Shown: piece by piece, positions 33,067 to 42,283 of the stretch
Layout: every line of letters begins with the position of its first letter
How positions within the stretch are numbered: the stretch's first letter is position 1
Assembly: GCA_030429705.1 (NCBI GenBank)
Contig: JAUIES010000002.1
Span: forward strand, 498,001-562,000
DNA: 64,000 nt
Direction of reading: 5' to 3'
Source: Phycisphaerae bacterium
GTDB taxonomy: Bacteria > Planctomycetota > Phycisphaerae > Phycisphaerales > UBA1924
The notes under the pieces: generated by a model
Told to the model about the DNA's origin: nothing
The model's database searches: none
The model's input: only the letters and a program-made list of their open reading frames with translations
Made by a program: the position numbers and the translations under genes

Positions 33067-34101
33067 ATGGCTCTTCGTATCGGCATCAATGGTTTTGGAC
33101 GAATCGGTCGGCTCGTCTATCGCGCTGCTGTGCAAGCGGGTGATATCGAAGTCGTCGCCGTCAATGACCTCGTCCCGGCTGACAATCTCGCGTACCTCCT
33201 CAAGTATGACACCATGCACGGGCGGTTCCTCGTCAACGGCAAACCCGCTGACATCTCGGCGACCGACACCTCATTCACCGTCAATGGCTACACCACACAA
33301 ACCAAGGCGGAACGCGACCCAGGCGCGTTGCCATGGGGCGATTGGGGTGTTGACTATGTCCTCGAATCGACCGGCTTCTTTACCACACTGGAAGATGCCC
33401 ACAAGCACATCGATAACAACGGGTGCAAACGCGTCCTCATCAGTGCGCCGACGAAAAGCCCCGAATCCGTCAAGACCGTGTGCTACAAAGTCAACCATGA
33501 GATTTACGACCCCGCGACCGATGTTGTGGTCTCAAACGCGAGCTGCACCACCAACTGTCTCGCACCCATTTCCAAGGTCATCAACGATCAGTTCGGTATT
33601 GATGAAGCGCTGATGACCACAGTCCACGCCGCAACCGCGACGCAACCGACGCAGGACGGGCCCTCCAAGAAGGACTGGCGCGGCGGTCGAAACGCCTACC
33701 AGAACATCATTCCGGCCAGCACCGGCGCTGCCAAAGCCGTCACGCTGTGCATCCCCTCACTCAAGGGCAAGATCACTGGGATGGCGTTCCGCGTTCCAAC
33801 AGCCGATGTGTCCTGTGTCGATCTCACATTCCGCACAAGCAAGGCGACGAGCCTGAGCGAGATCAACGCAGCCATGAAGGCGGCCGCGGAAGGCGAGATG
33901 CAGGGCGTTCTCGGCTATACCGAAGAACAGGTCGCCAGCAGCGACTTCATCGGCGATCCGCACTCCTCCATCTTTGATGCCAATGCTGGCATCGAACTCA
34001 ACGATCGGTTCTTCAAGGTCGTCAGTTGGTACGACAACGAGGCCGGTTACGCAAATCGATGCATCGACATGCTCCGTTTCATGGCTCGGAAGGACGCCTG
34101 A
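33067..34101 (+). CDS. gap: Glyceraldehyde-3-phosphate dehydrogenase, type I
   Basis: A 344-aa glycolytic enzyme. The N-terminus [18 protein letters not shown] is the NAD-binding Rossmann motif, and the Asp in VVAVNDL after the second strand points to NAD rather than NADP. The active-site [11 protein letters not shown] puts the catalytic Cys near residue 159. The C-terminus has [20 protein letters not shown] 33067 is preceded by GAAAGGA. The gene ends 27 bp before a clear terminator. Confidence 0.97.
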   Translation: MALRIGINGFGRIGRLVYRAAVQAGDIEVVAVNDLVPADNLAYLLKYDTMHGRFLVNGKPADISATDTSFTVNGYTTQTKAERDPGALPWGDWGVDYVLESTGFFTTLEDAHKHIDNNGCKRVLISAPTKSPESVKTVCYKVNHEIYDPATDVVVSNASCTTNCLAPISKVINDQFGIDEALMTTVHAATATQPTQDGPSKKDWRGGRNAYQNIIPASTGAAKAVTLCIPSLKGKITGMAFRVPTADVSCVDLTFRTSKATSLSEINAAMKAAAEGEMQGVLGYTEEQVASSDFIGDPHSSIFDANAGIELNDRFFKVVSWYDNEAGYANRCIDMLRFMARKDA

Positions 34102-34127
34102 CCGGACAACCTCAATCGCATACCATG

Positions 34128-34154
34128 ACGGGCGGCATCAGCCGTCCGTTTTTT
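34128..34154 (+). terminator. Rho-independent terminator after gap
   Basis: ACGGGCGGC / GCCGTCCGT stem (one G-T pair), loop ATCA, then TTTTTTC. Confidence 0.9.
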
Positions 34155-34192
34155 CTTTCGATCAACTGTTTCGGTCCTGACAAGAACGCACA

Positions 34193-34654
34193 ATGCATCC
34201 GATTTTTGAAGATATCAAGTACCGTGGCTCACACGCGTTCAGCGACCTGAAGTACAAGATTCAGGAACTCGCAGCAGAACCGAAAGGCCGAATCCGTCTC
34301 GCGATCGCGGGCGTGCTCTCGATTGCATTGATCGTGCTTGTGATCGCGCAACTCAGTCGTTGGCTCGGCCCGACGCCGGAAGGCCCGAAGGGCGTCACGC
34401 AAGCCAGGGTCAACGAGGTGACACCGGATGGCTGGGTCGCCAAGGCCCGCGAAGCCCTTGCCGACGAACCTGCATTCGCCGATGTTTCTATCGAAGAGAT
34501 CAAACGCAAAGGCGAAGTCACAGGCGTCAAAATCCGGGGCATGGTTCCCGACATGGCAGCCCGGCTTGACTGTATGAATCGCCTCAACGACCTTGGTGTG
34601 CCCGAGAATCTTGACCTCGATCTCAAGGTTGATCCCGATTCGATCAAGCCTTAG
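34193..34654 (+). CDS. Single-pass membrane protein, unknown
   Basis: A 153-aa protein with an N-terminal cytoplasmic segment (~40 aa), one transmembrane helix (IRLAIAGVLSIALIVLVIAQL, ~40-60), and a soluble part of ~90 residues that contains ARVNEVTPDGWVAKAREALAD and VSIEEIKRKGEVTGVKIRGMV. The alternating pattern recalls small alpha/beta domains such as BON, but the match is weak. It lies between gap and cinA on the same strand (37 bp before cinA). No function is assigned. Confidence 0.65.
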   Translation: MHPIFEDIKYRGSHAFSDLKYKIQELAAEPKGRIRLAIAGVLSIALIVLVIAQLSRWLGPTPEGPKGVTQARVNEVTPDGWVAKAREALADEPAFADVSIEEIKRKGEVTGVKIRGMVPDMAARLDCMNRLNDLGVPENLDLDLKVDPDSIKP

Positions 34655-34691
34655 ATAACAAACACGAACAGTACGAACGCATCATCCAGCT

Positions 34692-35966
34692 ATGACCACG
34701 CGCCGCACTGCTGCCATCCTCGCCATCGGTGACGAACTGACCATCGGTCAGAAACTCGATACCAACTCACAGCGCATCGCGGCAGCCCTCACAGATTTTG
34801 GCGTGGTCGTGCAGGAGCACGCGACCGAGCCTGACGACCTGCAGCGCATGGTTGCTTGCCTCGGTCGCCTCGCACGAGACACAGATCTGCTCATCATCAC
34901 CGGGGGGCTCGGCCCAACGGCGGACGACCTGACGCGACAAGCCCTGGCGGCAGCCCTCGATGAATCACTTGTCGAAGATGCTGCTGCGCTTGCCGAGATT
35001 GAATCGTGGTACCGGGGCCGAGGCCGAGCCATGCCCCCCGCCAATCGCGTACAGGCCATGCGACCGGCTTCCGCACGCATGCTGTCCAACCCCAACGGCA
35101 CCGCGCCGGGGTTGGCTGCAACAGTTGGGGGGTGTGCGGTCTATTGCCTGCCCGGCCCGCCGCGTGAGATGGTGCCGATGTTCGAGCGAGACATCCTCGG
35201 GCCGATTGCGTCATCAGTCACCTCCCCCGTATCGACGAAGATCCTCTACACGCTCGGCAAAGGCGAGTCGGATATCGCCGGGCTGCTCGGCGAACTCATG
35301 GATCGCGATCGAGACCCGCTGGTCGGCACCACCGCAAGCCAGGGCGTGGTCTCCGTTCGCATTCGCAGCGAACAGCCGCGCGAGCGGGCCATGGTCGCCG
35401 TCGACTGCGATGCGACCGAAGTGCGCGCTCGGCTCGGTGACTGTGTGTTCAGCGAAGAGCAAGACCTCGCGCCGTATCTGCTCGAACGCTTGGCTGCATT
35501 GGGACAGACCGTCGGCACGGTCGAGAGTTGCACCGGGGGCCTGGTGGCCGGTGCACTCACCGCGATCCCGGGCTCGTCAGCCGTCGTCATGGGCGGCCTG
35601 GTCACCTATTCCAACGCGATGAAGACTGCGCTCGCGGGTGTGCCGGCCGCTGTGATCGAAGAATACGGCGCGGTGAGCAAAGCCTGCGCGGTTGCCATGG
35701 CCGAGGGGGGCAGAGCAAAACTGGGCACGACGCATGCTCTGGCCATCACCGGTGTCGCCGGCCCTGACGGGGGGACAGCATCCAAACCAGTCGGCACCGT
35801 CTGGATCGCGCTCGCCTCAGACGTCTGCCCGACGGACGCACGCCTGTTTCAGTTCCTCGGCAATCGCGAGGCTGTTCGAGGCTGGTCCATCACCAGCGCC
35901 CTCGGCCTGCTTCGCTTGCGGCTTGATCGCGTCGAGATGTCGTTGCTTGGTGAGCGCCCTTCGTAA
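34692..35966 (+). CDS. cinA: CinA-like protein (nicotinamide-nucleotide amidase)
   Basis: A 424-aa two-domain protein. Residues ~1-165 are the MoaB/MogA-like domain (AAILAIGDELTIGQKLDTNS, ITGGLGPTADDLT, GTAPGL, LPGPPREM). Residues ~265-415 are the CinA C-terminal amidase, with the catalytic region VESCTGGLVAGALTAIPGSS (~275) and ALAITGVAGPDGGTASKPVG. The C-terminal domain deamidates nicotinamide mononucleotide for NAD salvage; the N-terminal domain of many homologues has ADP-ribose pyrophosphatase activity. It is convergent with the PEP-CTERM gene. Confidence 0.94.
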   Translation: MTTRRTAAILAIGDELTIGQKLDTNSQRIAAALTDFGVVVQEHATEPDDLQRMVACLGRLARDTDLLIITGGLGPTADDLTRQALAAALDESLVEDAAALAEIESWYRGRGRAMPPANRVQAMRPASARMLSNPNGTAPGLAATVGGCAVYCLPGPPREMVPMFERDILGPIASSVTSPVSTKILYTLGKGESDIAGLLGELMDRDRDPLVGTTASQGVVSVRIRSEQPRERAMVAVDCDATEVRARLGDCVFSEEQDLAPYLLERLAALGQTVGTVESCTGGLVAGALTAIPGSSAVVMGGLVTYSNAMKTALAGVPAAVIEEYGAVSKACAVAMAEGGRAKLGTTHALAITGVAGPDGGTASKPVGTVWIALASDVCPTDARLFQFLGNREAVRGWSITSALGLLRLRLDRVEMSLLGERPS

Positions 35967-36059
35967 GCAATGCGCACACGACAGCCGTTCCGCGTGGCGG
36001 AGTCATGTGTACTGTCGGCGGTTTCAATCGGCGGTTCAGCCAGCGGTTGGCTGCGTCAC

Positions 36060-36737
36060 TTACCGCACGCGTCGACGCATGCCAAGTGTGCCCAAGCCAA
36101 GGATCGCGAGCGTCCCCGGAGCGGGCACGATGCCGATATCGATCGAGAGCGGCGCCTTGTTGATGGACGCCATGCCATCGATTTCGGACGAGACAAACAG
36201 TTGATTGTCGAGTGTGATCAGGACTGAGGTCGCAGGTGCGAAACTGAAGGTCATGCTGCCGTTCCAGGTGCCTGATCCGGACCCGTTGTGCGTTCGATCG
36301 AAGGTCTCCGAGAGGAGCCCCCCACCCGCATCCACCCACGCGAGCGCGACGACCGAGGAGACCGCGTCCGCACCAATGGCGGCAAACGAGCCCGATTCAC
36401 TGATCGTCACCGAGTTGATCATTTCGCCCGGGTGCGCCCGCACCTCCATCGTCAGGCGGCTCTCAAGGAACAAGAAATCGCCATCTTCGCCGAGCAGCGA
36501 GAAGTTCGCATTCTGCGTGCTCAGCGAGTCGCCGGCGACTGAGGGGACACCGAAGAAAGCCACGCCGGTCTGGCCGTGGGTCTCTGTCACACCAAAGAAG
36601 TTGACATGGTCGCCGGCAAAGTCGCCATACGGGATGGTCTCGCCATGGCAGATGCTCGCGGCGGCACACAGCGTTGACAGGGCAACGGCGGCAAGGCCCT
36701 GGCGAGATTGAAAGCGGGCGGCGGTTTGATAGTGCAT
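36060..36737 (-). CDS. PEP-CTERM sorted secreted protein
   Basis: A 225-aa protein with a signal peptide (GLAAVALSTLCAAASICHG) and a C-terminal sorting signal: PAPGTLAILGLGTLGMRRRVR, a Pro-x-Pro-like start, a hydrophobic helix and a basic end. This is recognised by the exosortase/PEP-CTERM export system. The mature part is beta-rich (FLFLESRLTMEVRAHPGEMI, MTFSFAPATSVLITLDN) and of unknown function. ATG 36737 has AGGAGAAC upstream. No exosortase gene is in this window. It is convergent with cinA and divergent from the serine hydrolase gene. Confidence 0.85.
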   Translation of the reverse strand: MHYQTAARFQSRQGLAAVALSTLCAAASICHGETIPYGDFAGDHVNFFGVTETHGQTGVAFFGVPSVAGDSLSTQNANFSLLGEDGDFLFLESRLTMEVRAHPGEMINSVTISESGSFAAIGADAVSSVVALAWVDAGGGLLSETFDRTHNGSGSGTWNGSMTFSFAPATSVLITLDNQLFVSSEIDGMASINKAPLSIDIGIVPAPGTLAILGLGTLGMRRRVR

Positions 36738-37180
36738 GTGATGTTCTCCTCGATTGAAACTGAACAGATGTCCGGCCTGCTCACTCGACACGCCGCGTGA
36801 TGACCTCATCGTGTGGTCAGTGTATCGGATCTCGTCGAGCATGCAGGGGTCTATCCAACCGGCTCCCCAATCCCCATTTGCCGCTTGCCGCTAACCGCTT
36901 GCCGTGTGCCAATTGCCCAGCCCCACGGTTCAACATCGCCGCAATGGGCGGGTCTCGGTCGCTCGACCTGAACATATGAGAACACGGAGGTGCGAAGGGT
37001 CGCGGAGGGCGCTGAGCGATGATGTGGGTTTGGTGGTGCATGCGCGTGGGTGGCGCGGGTCTCCAGCGAGCGGGTTGGGTGCCGAGGTCATGGCTTCGCA
37101 AAGCCATCATGAATCACGCGATGGATGTGCCTGCCCCTTGCCGTCTGCCGGCCTGGCGTCTCGCTGTGTATCATGGTTCC
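36738..37180. other. Divergent intergenic region with a short 7-bp repeat
   Basis: About 440 bp between two divergently transcribed genes, so both promoters should be here; no confident core promoter was found. Positions 36881-36908 contain four 7-bp units CCGCTTG, CCGCTAA, CCGCTTG, CCGTGTG. Open frames running through the region have no ribosome-binding site or family-like sequence. Confidence 0.4.
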
Positions 37181-38629
37181 ATGATGACGCGGTGCATGAT
37201 GGGTCTCGGGTTGGCAATGCTGGTGGTATTGGTCGGCTGCGTGTCATCGGGACGCGTTGATCAAGCTTTGGACAGCAAGGAGACGGCGTCGATCCGAGCG
37301 ATTGGTCAGCATGCCATCGATGCAGACGGCATCGTCGGGCTCTCTGTTGCGGTCTCGCTCGATGGTGAACTCGTCTTTGCCGACGGCTTTGGTCATGCAG
37401 ATCTCGAGAAAAGCCGCCCGGCAACGGCGGAGACGATCTATGACATCGCGTCGGTCGGCAAACAGTTCACGGCAGCGGCGGTGCTGCGTTTGATCGAAGA
37501 CGGCAAGTTAACGCTCGATGATCGCATCCATGACATCGTGCCCGCGACGCCCCCCCACTTTCCCAATGCCACGATTGAAGAACTGTTGCACCACCTTTCG
37601 GGGTTTCGATCGGCGAGTCTTGATGAACTGAACCCGCCGCCCGGTCTCGATCAACTGCGTGAAGGACTGGCCGTCCTGGATGATGTCGGACTCACCGAGG
37701 GCCGGATTGTGTTCGAGCCATCTGCATCTTTCATTTATTCCAACTCGGGCTATCTGCTGCTAGGCTTGGCGGTCGAGGCGGCATCGGGCCGGTCGTATGC
37801 CTCCTACATCACGGACGAGTTCCTTCGGCCGGCAGGGTTGACCAAGATCACGGTGAGTCAGCGACCCGAGGGGCCGATCATGGCGGATTCCCTTCACCTG
37901 TCAGGCACACCAGATGGTGATGAACCGCGACAGGTGTCGCGGGTGCCGTTCATTCACATGTCGGTGTATGCAGGTCAGGGGTCGATCTGCAGCAGTGCGG
38001 TCGACATGATCCGCTGGGAGCACGCGCTCGAAGAGTACCGCATCATCAACGAAGCGTCATTTCGGCAGTTTCGATCGCCCGGCCGTGTACGCGGCGTCGC
38101 CGGCGAGGCGGACATGCCCTACGGCGCGGCCCAGCGGCTGGGTGATCTTGGCGGGCACCGCAAGGTCGGGCATACGGGAACTTATGAGGGGGGGTCGGCG
38201 GCACTGACGCACTATCCCGAGACGGGGCTTTCGATTGCCGTGGTCACGAACACCAACGGTGCGGGCGTGCCGCACGCGTTGTCGATCGAGGGGAAGATCG
38301 CGCGGTTGATCCTCGGCATGGAGCACGCGGCGCCATCGACACCGACGCCGCTGGTTCCAGACGAGATCCGCCATCAGGTCGAGGGGATGTATTCGGACGG
38401 CCGCGTGTTTGAGGCTCGGTTCAAGGGCAATACGCTGCAGGTGTTTCGTGATGGCGAGGTGGTTGAGGAACTGATCTGGGTCGGCGATCTGGACTTTCGC
38501 CAACACGACAAACCGCGCATCCGGCAACGGTTCGTTCTCGATGGCAGCGGAGCGACTGCTCGTGCCGGCTGGTGGGTGTACGAAGTGGACGGCCTCTGCA
38601 TGGAAGTGCTGCGGCGCATAGGTCCGTAG
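37181..38629 (+). CDS. Serine hydrolase lipoprotein (beta-lactamase class C / DD-peptidase family)
   Basis: A 482-aa protein with a lipoprotein signal (GLGLAMLVVLVGC). The class C beta-lactamase-like fold has the catalytic Ser-Lys in IASVGKQFTAAAVLRL (SxxK, ~90), the Tyr motif IYSNSGYLLLG, and a late HTGTYEGG element equivalent to KTG/HxG. A C-terminal ~110-residue beta domain follows (YSDGRVFEARFKGNTLQVF). Such proteins act as DD-peptidases, esterases or peptidases in the periplasm; the true substrate cannot be told. ATG 37181 (or 37184) is used because longer forms would hide the lipobox. It faces the accessory region that begins behind its stop codon. Confidence 0.86.
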   Translation: MMTRCMMGLGLAMLVVLVGCVSSGRVDQALDSKETASIRAIGQHAIDADGIVGLSVAVSLDGELVFADGFGHADLEKSRPATAETIYDIASVGKQFTAAAVLRLIEDGKLTLDDRIHDIVPATPPHFPNATIEELLHHLSGFRSASLDELNPPPGLDQLREGLAVLDDVGLTEGRIVFEPSASFIYSNSGYLLLGLAVEAASGRSYASYITDEFLRPAGLTKITVSQRPEGPIMADSLHLSGTPDGDEPRQVSRVPFIHMSVYAGQGSICSSAVDMIRWEHALEEYRIINEASFRQFRSPGRVRGVAGEADMPYGAAQRLGDLGGHRKVGHTGTYEGGSAALTHYPETGLSIAVVTNTNGAGVPHALSIEGKIARLILGMEHAAPSTPTPLVPDEIRHQVEGMYSDGRVFEARFKGNTLQVFRDGEVVEELIWVGDLDFRQHDKPRIRQRFVLDGSGATARAGWWVYEVDGLCMEVLRRIGP

Positions 38630-38904
38630 TCGTCGCGCACCGGCTGGAGCATGGCGGATCACCAGGCCGGGTGCCGTGGTGGTGACTCTGCTTGGCCGCG
38701 GTGTTTCCTGCGTCCGATTCGACTTGCACACGGGCGCGTTCGCGGAATAACGCGTGGCGAGATAGCGGAACCGACCAAGGACGGCCCGGCAGATCGCACG
38801 GGTCGCGCCCGGTTGATGGTGCTTGCGAGCGGGCAAGAAATGCCGGGCGCGCCGTTCGAGGTGTCTGTGCGCGTATTCCTTTCATGTCGCGCGGAGCACA
38901 AGGC
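38630..38904. other. Gap between serine hydrolase and the 21-bp repeat array
   Basis: About 275 bp of high-GC sequence. All six frames give long but unconvincing translations (arginine/serine/proline-rich), and no terminator with a T-tract was found. No gene is supported here. Confidence 0.4.
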
Positions 38905-38917
38905 TGGTCGCGCACTG

Positions 38918-39270
38918 TTTCTGATGCGTCACGCTTTGTTTGTGTTTCGTCGCGCGGCGTTGATGGTGCGTTTGACATCATTGGTGATGCGTCGCGCGGC
39001 ACTTTTGATGCGTGCGAAATGATTGGTGATGCGTCGCTCAGGACTTTTGACGCATGCGAAAGCGTTTCGCATGCGTGTGAAGGCGTTTCGCATGCATCGC
39101 GCAGCGTTTTTGATGCATGTGAAATCGTTTCGCATGCGTCGCGCACCGTTTCATATGCATCGCGCACAGTTTCAGATGCGTCGCGCAGCGTTTCGCACGC
39201 ATACGAAATCGTTTCACACGCATCGCGCAGAGCAGCAGACGCATCGCGCACAGCAGCAGACGCGTCTTTT
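38918..39270. repeat. Degenerate tandem array of 21-bp units
   Basis: Sixteen complete 21-bp units at 38918-39253 and a partial seventeenth follow each other without any insertion or deletion; a weaker unit may precede. The commonest form is close to TTTCGCATGCGTCGCGCAGC plus G. Two types mix: one ending CGTCGCGCAGCG and one ending CGTGCGAAATCG. Units 4-5 and 6-7 form a 42-bp higher-order pair. Substitutions at unit positions 8 (T/C) and 11 (G/A) are wobble changes in one plus frame (V-S-H-A-S-R-S heptads) and in the opposite minus frame (L-R-D-A-C-E-T heptads). The minus frame has a possible GTG start at 39287 with GAAGG upstream, but it would run into the serine hydrolase 3' end, so no CDS is called. 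Confidence 0.85.
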
Positions 39271-39581
39271 GGAATAGAATTCAACACATCCGGACCTTCG
39301 CCCGCGTGCGAATTGGCCTCGATCAGACCTCCCGCCCCCGAGAGCCCCGATCTTCTCGGAACGCACCGGGGTTGGGGAGATTGTTCGATGCCCATGCTCC
39401 GACAACCCGCCCAATTTCGGGTAGTGGCTGTCATCGGTACCCAGACTCGAAGCACCTTCCACCCTCTCCGAACGAACCATGAACCGCGAATCCACAAACC
39501 CACTACAATGGGGATGAGCCTGTCCAGTTGGGCAGAGGCAGGGTCTCCAGACAGGCGGTCAGCGCCTGAGATCGGCGAGCG
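39271..39581. other. Gap between repeat array and hsdM
   Basis: About 310 bp with no supported gene. A TACAAT at 39504-39509 resembles a -10 element about 75 bp before hsdM, but no good -35 is found at 16-18 bp, so the promoter of the restriction operon is not assigned with confidence. Confidence 0.35.
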
Positions 39582-41246
39582 GTGGCGAAGAAGCGAACGA
39601 AGAAGACCGAGACGAAAACCACGACCACCTCGAACGGCAACGGCGGGGCCATCGGGTTTGAAGAGAAACTCTGGACGGCCGCCGACAAGTTGCGTGGCTC
39701 GATCGACGCCGCCGAGTACAAGCATGTGGTCCTTGGTCTCCTGTTCCTCAAATACATCTCGGATGCCTTCCAAGGGCGGCGCGAGGAGCTGGAGAAACTC
39801 TGCAAGACCCCGAAGTCCGACTACTTCACCGACGGTGACGAAGACTGGACCAACCAGACCCTCGAAGACCGCGATGAGTACGCCTCCAAGAATGTCTTCT
39901 GGGTGCCGCCCGAAGCCCGGTGGTCGCAACTGCGGGCCCAGGCCAAGCGGCCCGACATTGCCAAACTGCTTGATGACGGCATGTTCTCGATCGAGCGAGA
40001 CAACCCGAGGCTCAAAGGCGTGCTGCCGCGCGACTACGCCCGGCGCGGCATCCCCGCCGAGCGGCTCGGCGAACTGATCGACCTGATCTCCGGCATCGGG
40101 CTTGGTGATGCCGAGTCCCGGGCCAAAGACATCCTCGGGCGAGTGTATGAATACTTCCTCGGCAAGTTTGCCGCCGCCGAAGGAAAACTCGGCGGCGAGT
40201 TCTTCACGCCCAAGTCCGTGGTCACGCTGCTCGTCGAGATGATCGAGCCGTACAAGGGGCGGGTCTATGACCCATGCTGCGGATCGGGGGGGATGTTTGT
40301 CCAGAGTGAGCGGTTCGTCGAAGCCCACGGCGGCAAGGCGACCGACATTTCCATTTATGGTCAGGAATCGAACCCGACCACCTGGAAACTGTGCAACATG
40401 AATCTCGCCCTGCGCGGCATCGAGGCCCACCTCGGCGAATCACACGCCGACAGTTTTAAGCGCGACCTGCACCGCGACCTCAAGGCCGACTTCATCCTCG
40501 CCAATCCGCCCTTCAATATCTCGGACTGGGGCGGGGCGAGCCTGCGCGACGATGTCCGCTGGAAGTACGGCACGCCCCCGGTCGGCAATGCGAACTACGC
40601 GTGGATTCAGCACTTCGTGCATCACCTCGCCCCGAACGGCATCGCGGGCTTCGTCATGGCCAATGGGTCGATGTCGTCGAACTCGAGCGGCGAGGGTGAT
40701 ATCCGCAAGGCAATGGTGGAAGCCGACCTCGTCGATTGCATGATCGCCCTACCGGGTCAGTTGTTCTTTACCACGGGTATCCCGGTCTGTCTGTGGTTCG
40801 TGACGCGCAGCAAAGCCGGAGTCAAACTGGCGGGCAAGACCTTGCGTGACCGCCGCAAGCAGACACTGTTTATCGACGCCCGCAAACTCGGAACACTCGT
40901 CAACCGAACGCTGCGGGAACTCTCCGCCGAGGAGATCACCCGCATCGCCGACACCTACCACGCCTGGCGGGGCGAGGCTCCGAAGGGGCAACCCAAGTAC
41001 GAAGACATCGCCGGGTTCTGCAAATCGACCACCACCAAAGAAATCGAAGGCCACGGCTTCGTGTTGACCCCCGGGCGGTATGTCGGGGCTGAGGATATCG
41101 AGGACGACGGCGAGCCGTTCGAGGAGAAGATGGCCCGGTTGACGGCAACGCTCCGGGACCAGTTTGCCGAGTCCAACACACTCCAAACCCAAATCGAGGC
41201 GAATCTCGCATTGGTGGCCGCCGCTTCAACGCCGGAGGTCGACTGA
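39582..41246 (+). CDS. hsdM: Type I restriction-modification system methyltransferase subunit HsdM
   Basis: A 554-aa N6-adenine methyltransferase subunit. Residues ~25-60 form the N-terminal HsdM helical domain ([20 protein letters not shown]), [18 protein letters not shown] leads into the SAM-binding motif [12 protein letters not shown] (~227-238), and the catalytic motif is [14 protein letters not shown] (~304). It modifies the sequence chosen by HsdS. The GTG at 39582 follows GGCGAGCG. The first 20 residues are Lys/Thr-rich and probably disordered. The stop overlaps the RhuM-family ATG by one base (TGATG), so the operon is tightly coupled. Confidence 0.95.
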   Translation: MAKKRTKKTETKTTTTSNGNGGAIGFEEKLWTAADKLRGSIDAAEYKHVVLGLLFLKYISDAFQGRREELEKLCKTPKSDYFTDGDEDWTNQTLEDRDEYASKNVFWVPPEARWSQLRAQAKRPDIAKLLDDGMFSIERDNPRLKGVLPRDYARRGIPAERLGELIDLISGIGLGDAESRAKDILGRVYEYFLGKFAAAEGKLGGEFFTPKSVVTLLVEMIEPYKGRVYDPCCGSGGMFVQSERFVEAHGGKATDISIYGQESNPTTWKLCNMNLALRGIEAHLGESHADSFKRDLHRDLKADFILANPPFNISDWGGASLRDDVRWKYGTPPVGNANYAWIQHFVHHLAPNGIAGFVMANGSMSSNSSGEGDIRKAMVEADLVDCMIALPGQLFFTTGIPVCLWFVTRSKAGVKLAGKTLRDRRKQTLFIDARKLGTLVNRTLRELSAEEITRIADTYHAWRGEAPKGQPKYEDIAGFCKSTTTKEIEGHGFVLTPGRYVGAEDIEDDGEPFEEKMARLTATLRDQFAESNTLQTQIEANLALVAAASTPEVD

Positions 41247-42283
41247 TGGCGGAACCTGCACCAGATTCGGGCATCCTGCTCTTTCAGCCCAATGATGGAG
41301 GCGATGCCTTGCGGGTTCGGATCGAGGGTGAGACGGTCTGGCTCAATCGGCATCAGATCGGCGCGTTGTTCCAGATCTCACCGCCAACCGTCCACGAACA
41401 CCTGAAAAACATCTATTCCGATGAGGAACTCGACCCAACCCCAACTATTCGGAAATTCCGAATTGTTCAAACCGAGGGTTCCCGACGGGTCGAACGGCTT
41501 CTTGACCACTACAACCTCGATGCCATCCTCGCCGTCGGTTTCCGCGTCCGCTCCAGCCGCGGCACCCAGTTCCGCCAGTGGGCCACCGCCACCCTGGGCG
41601 AGTACCTCGTCAAGGGCTTCGCCATGGACGACGAGCGGCTCAAGGCGGGCCGCACCCTCGGCAAGGACTACTTCGACGAGTTGCTGGCGCGGATCCGCGA
41701 CATCCGGGCCTCCGAACGCCGCTTCTACCAGAAGATCACCGACATCTACGCCACGAGCATTGACTACGCCAAGGATGATTCGCTCACCAAGGCGTTCTAC
41801 GCCACGGTCCAGAACAAGCTCCACTGGGCCATCACCGGCCACACCGCCGCCGAGATCATCAAAGGGCGAGCGAGTGCGGCCAAGCCCAACATGGGCCTGA
41901 CCACCTGGAAGAACGCCCCGGCGGGCCCGATCCGCAAGGGCGACATCACCGTGGCCAAGAACTACCTCTCGGCTGAAGAGATCGATGCCCTCAACCGCAT
42001 TGTCACGATGTATCTCGACTACGCCGAAGATCAGGCCAGCCGACGCCATCCGATGCACATGGCCGACTGGGCGGCGAAACTCGATGCCTTCCTCCAGTTC
42101 AACGAGCGGAACATCCTGACCCACGCGGGCACGGTGTCGGCGGAACTGGCCAGGCGGCACGCCGAGCGACAGTTCGATCAACACGAAGAGGCCCGGCGGC
42201 TGCGTGAAGCGAGCGAGCCCACGAGCGACTTTGACAAGGTGGTGGAGAAGGCGAAGCGGATGGAGGGGGGCGGGGATGAGTAG
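41246..42283 (+). CDS. RhuM-family protein
   Basis: A 345-aa protein of the RhuM (virulence RhuM) family. The N-terminal region ETVWLNRHQIGALFQISPPT is an HTH-like segment, followed by VHEHLKNIYSDEEL and the core LDHYNLDAILAVGFRVRSSR with TQFRQWATATLGEYLVKGF. The C-terminal half is helical (DIYATSIDYAKDD, TGHTAAEIIKGRASAAKPNM). The name derives from a Salmonella pathogenicity island gene; the biochemical role is unknown. Members are often found inside type I restriction operons, as here between hsdM and hsdS, so a regulatory or toxin/anti-restriction accessory role is likely. It overlaps hsdM by 1 base and hsdS by 8. Confidence 0.9.
   Translation: MAEPAPDSGILLFQPNDGGDALRVRIEGETVWLNRHQIGALFQISPPTVHEHLKNIYSDEELDPTPTIRKFRIVQTEGSRRVERLLDHYNLDAILAVGFRVRSSRGTQFRQWATATLGEYLVKGFAMDDERLKAGRTLGKDYFDELLARIRDIRASERRFYQKITDIYATSIDYAKDDSLTKAFYATVQNKLHWAITGHTAAEIIKGRASAAKPNMGLTTWKNAPAGPIRKGDITVAKNYLSAEEIDALNRIVTMYLDYAEDQASRRHPMHMADWAAKLDAFLQFNERNILTHAGTVSAELARRHAERQFDQHEEARRLREASEPTSDFDKVVEKAKRMEGGGDE

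Noticed and set aside
36881-36908. Four 7-bp units as a replication or binding iteron
   Set aside because: Too few and too imperfect copies, and no replication gene nearby.
38918-39270. CRISPR array
   Set aside because: Units are directly adjacent with no unique spacers, and no cas genes are nearby.
38692-40077. Long plus-strand frame over the repeat array running into hsdM
   Set aside because: It overlaps hsdM in another frame, has no ribosome-binding site, and outside the repeats its composition is not protein-like.
38421-40430. Long minus-strand frame over the repeat array and hsdM
   Set aside because: It is open through both hsdM and the end of the serine hydrolase, which have real sense-strand genes. 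Only the repeat part is regular, so it is reported as a finding and not as a gene.
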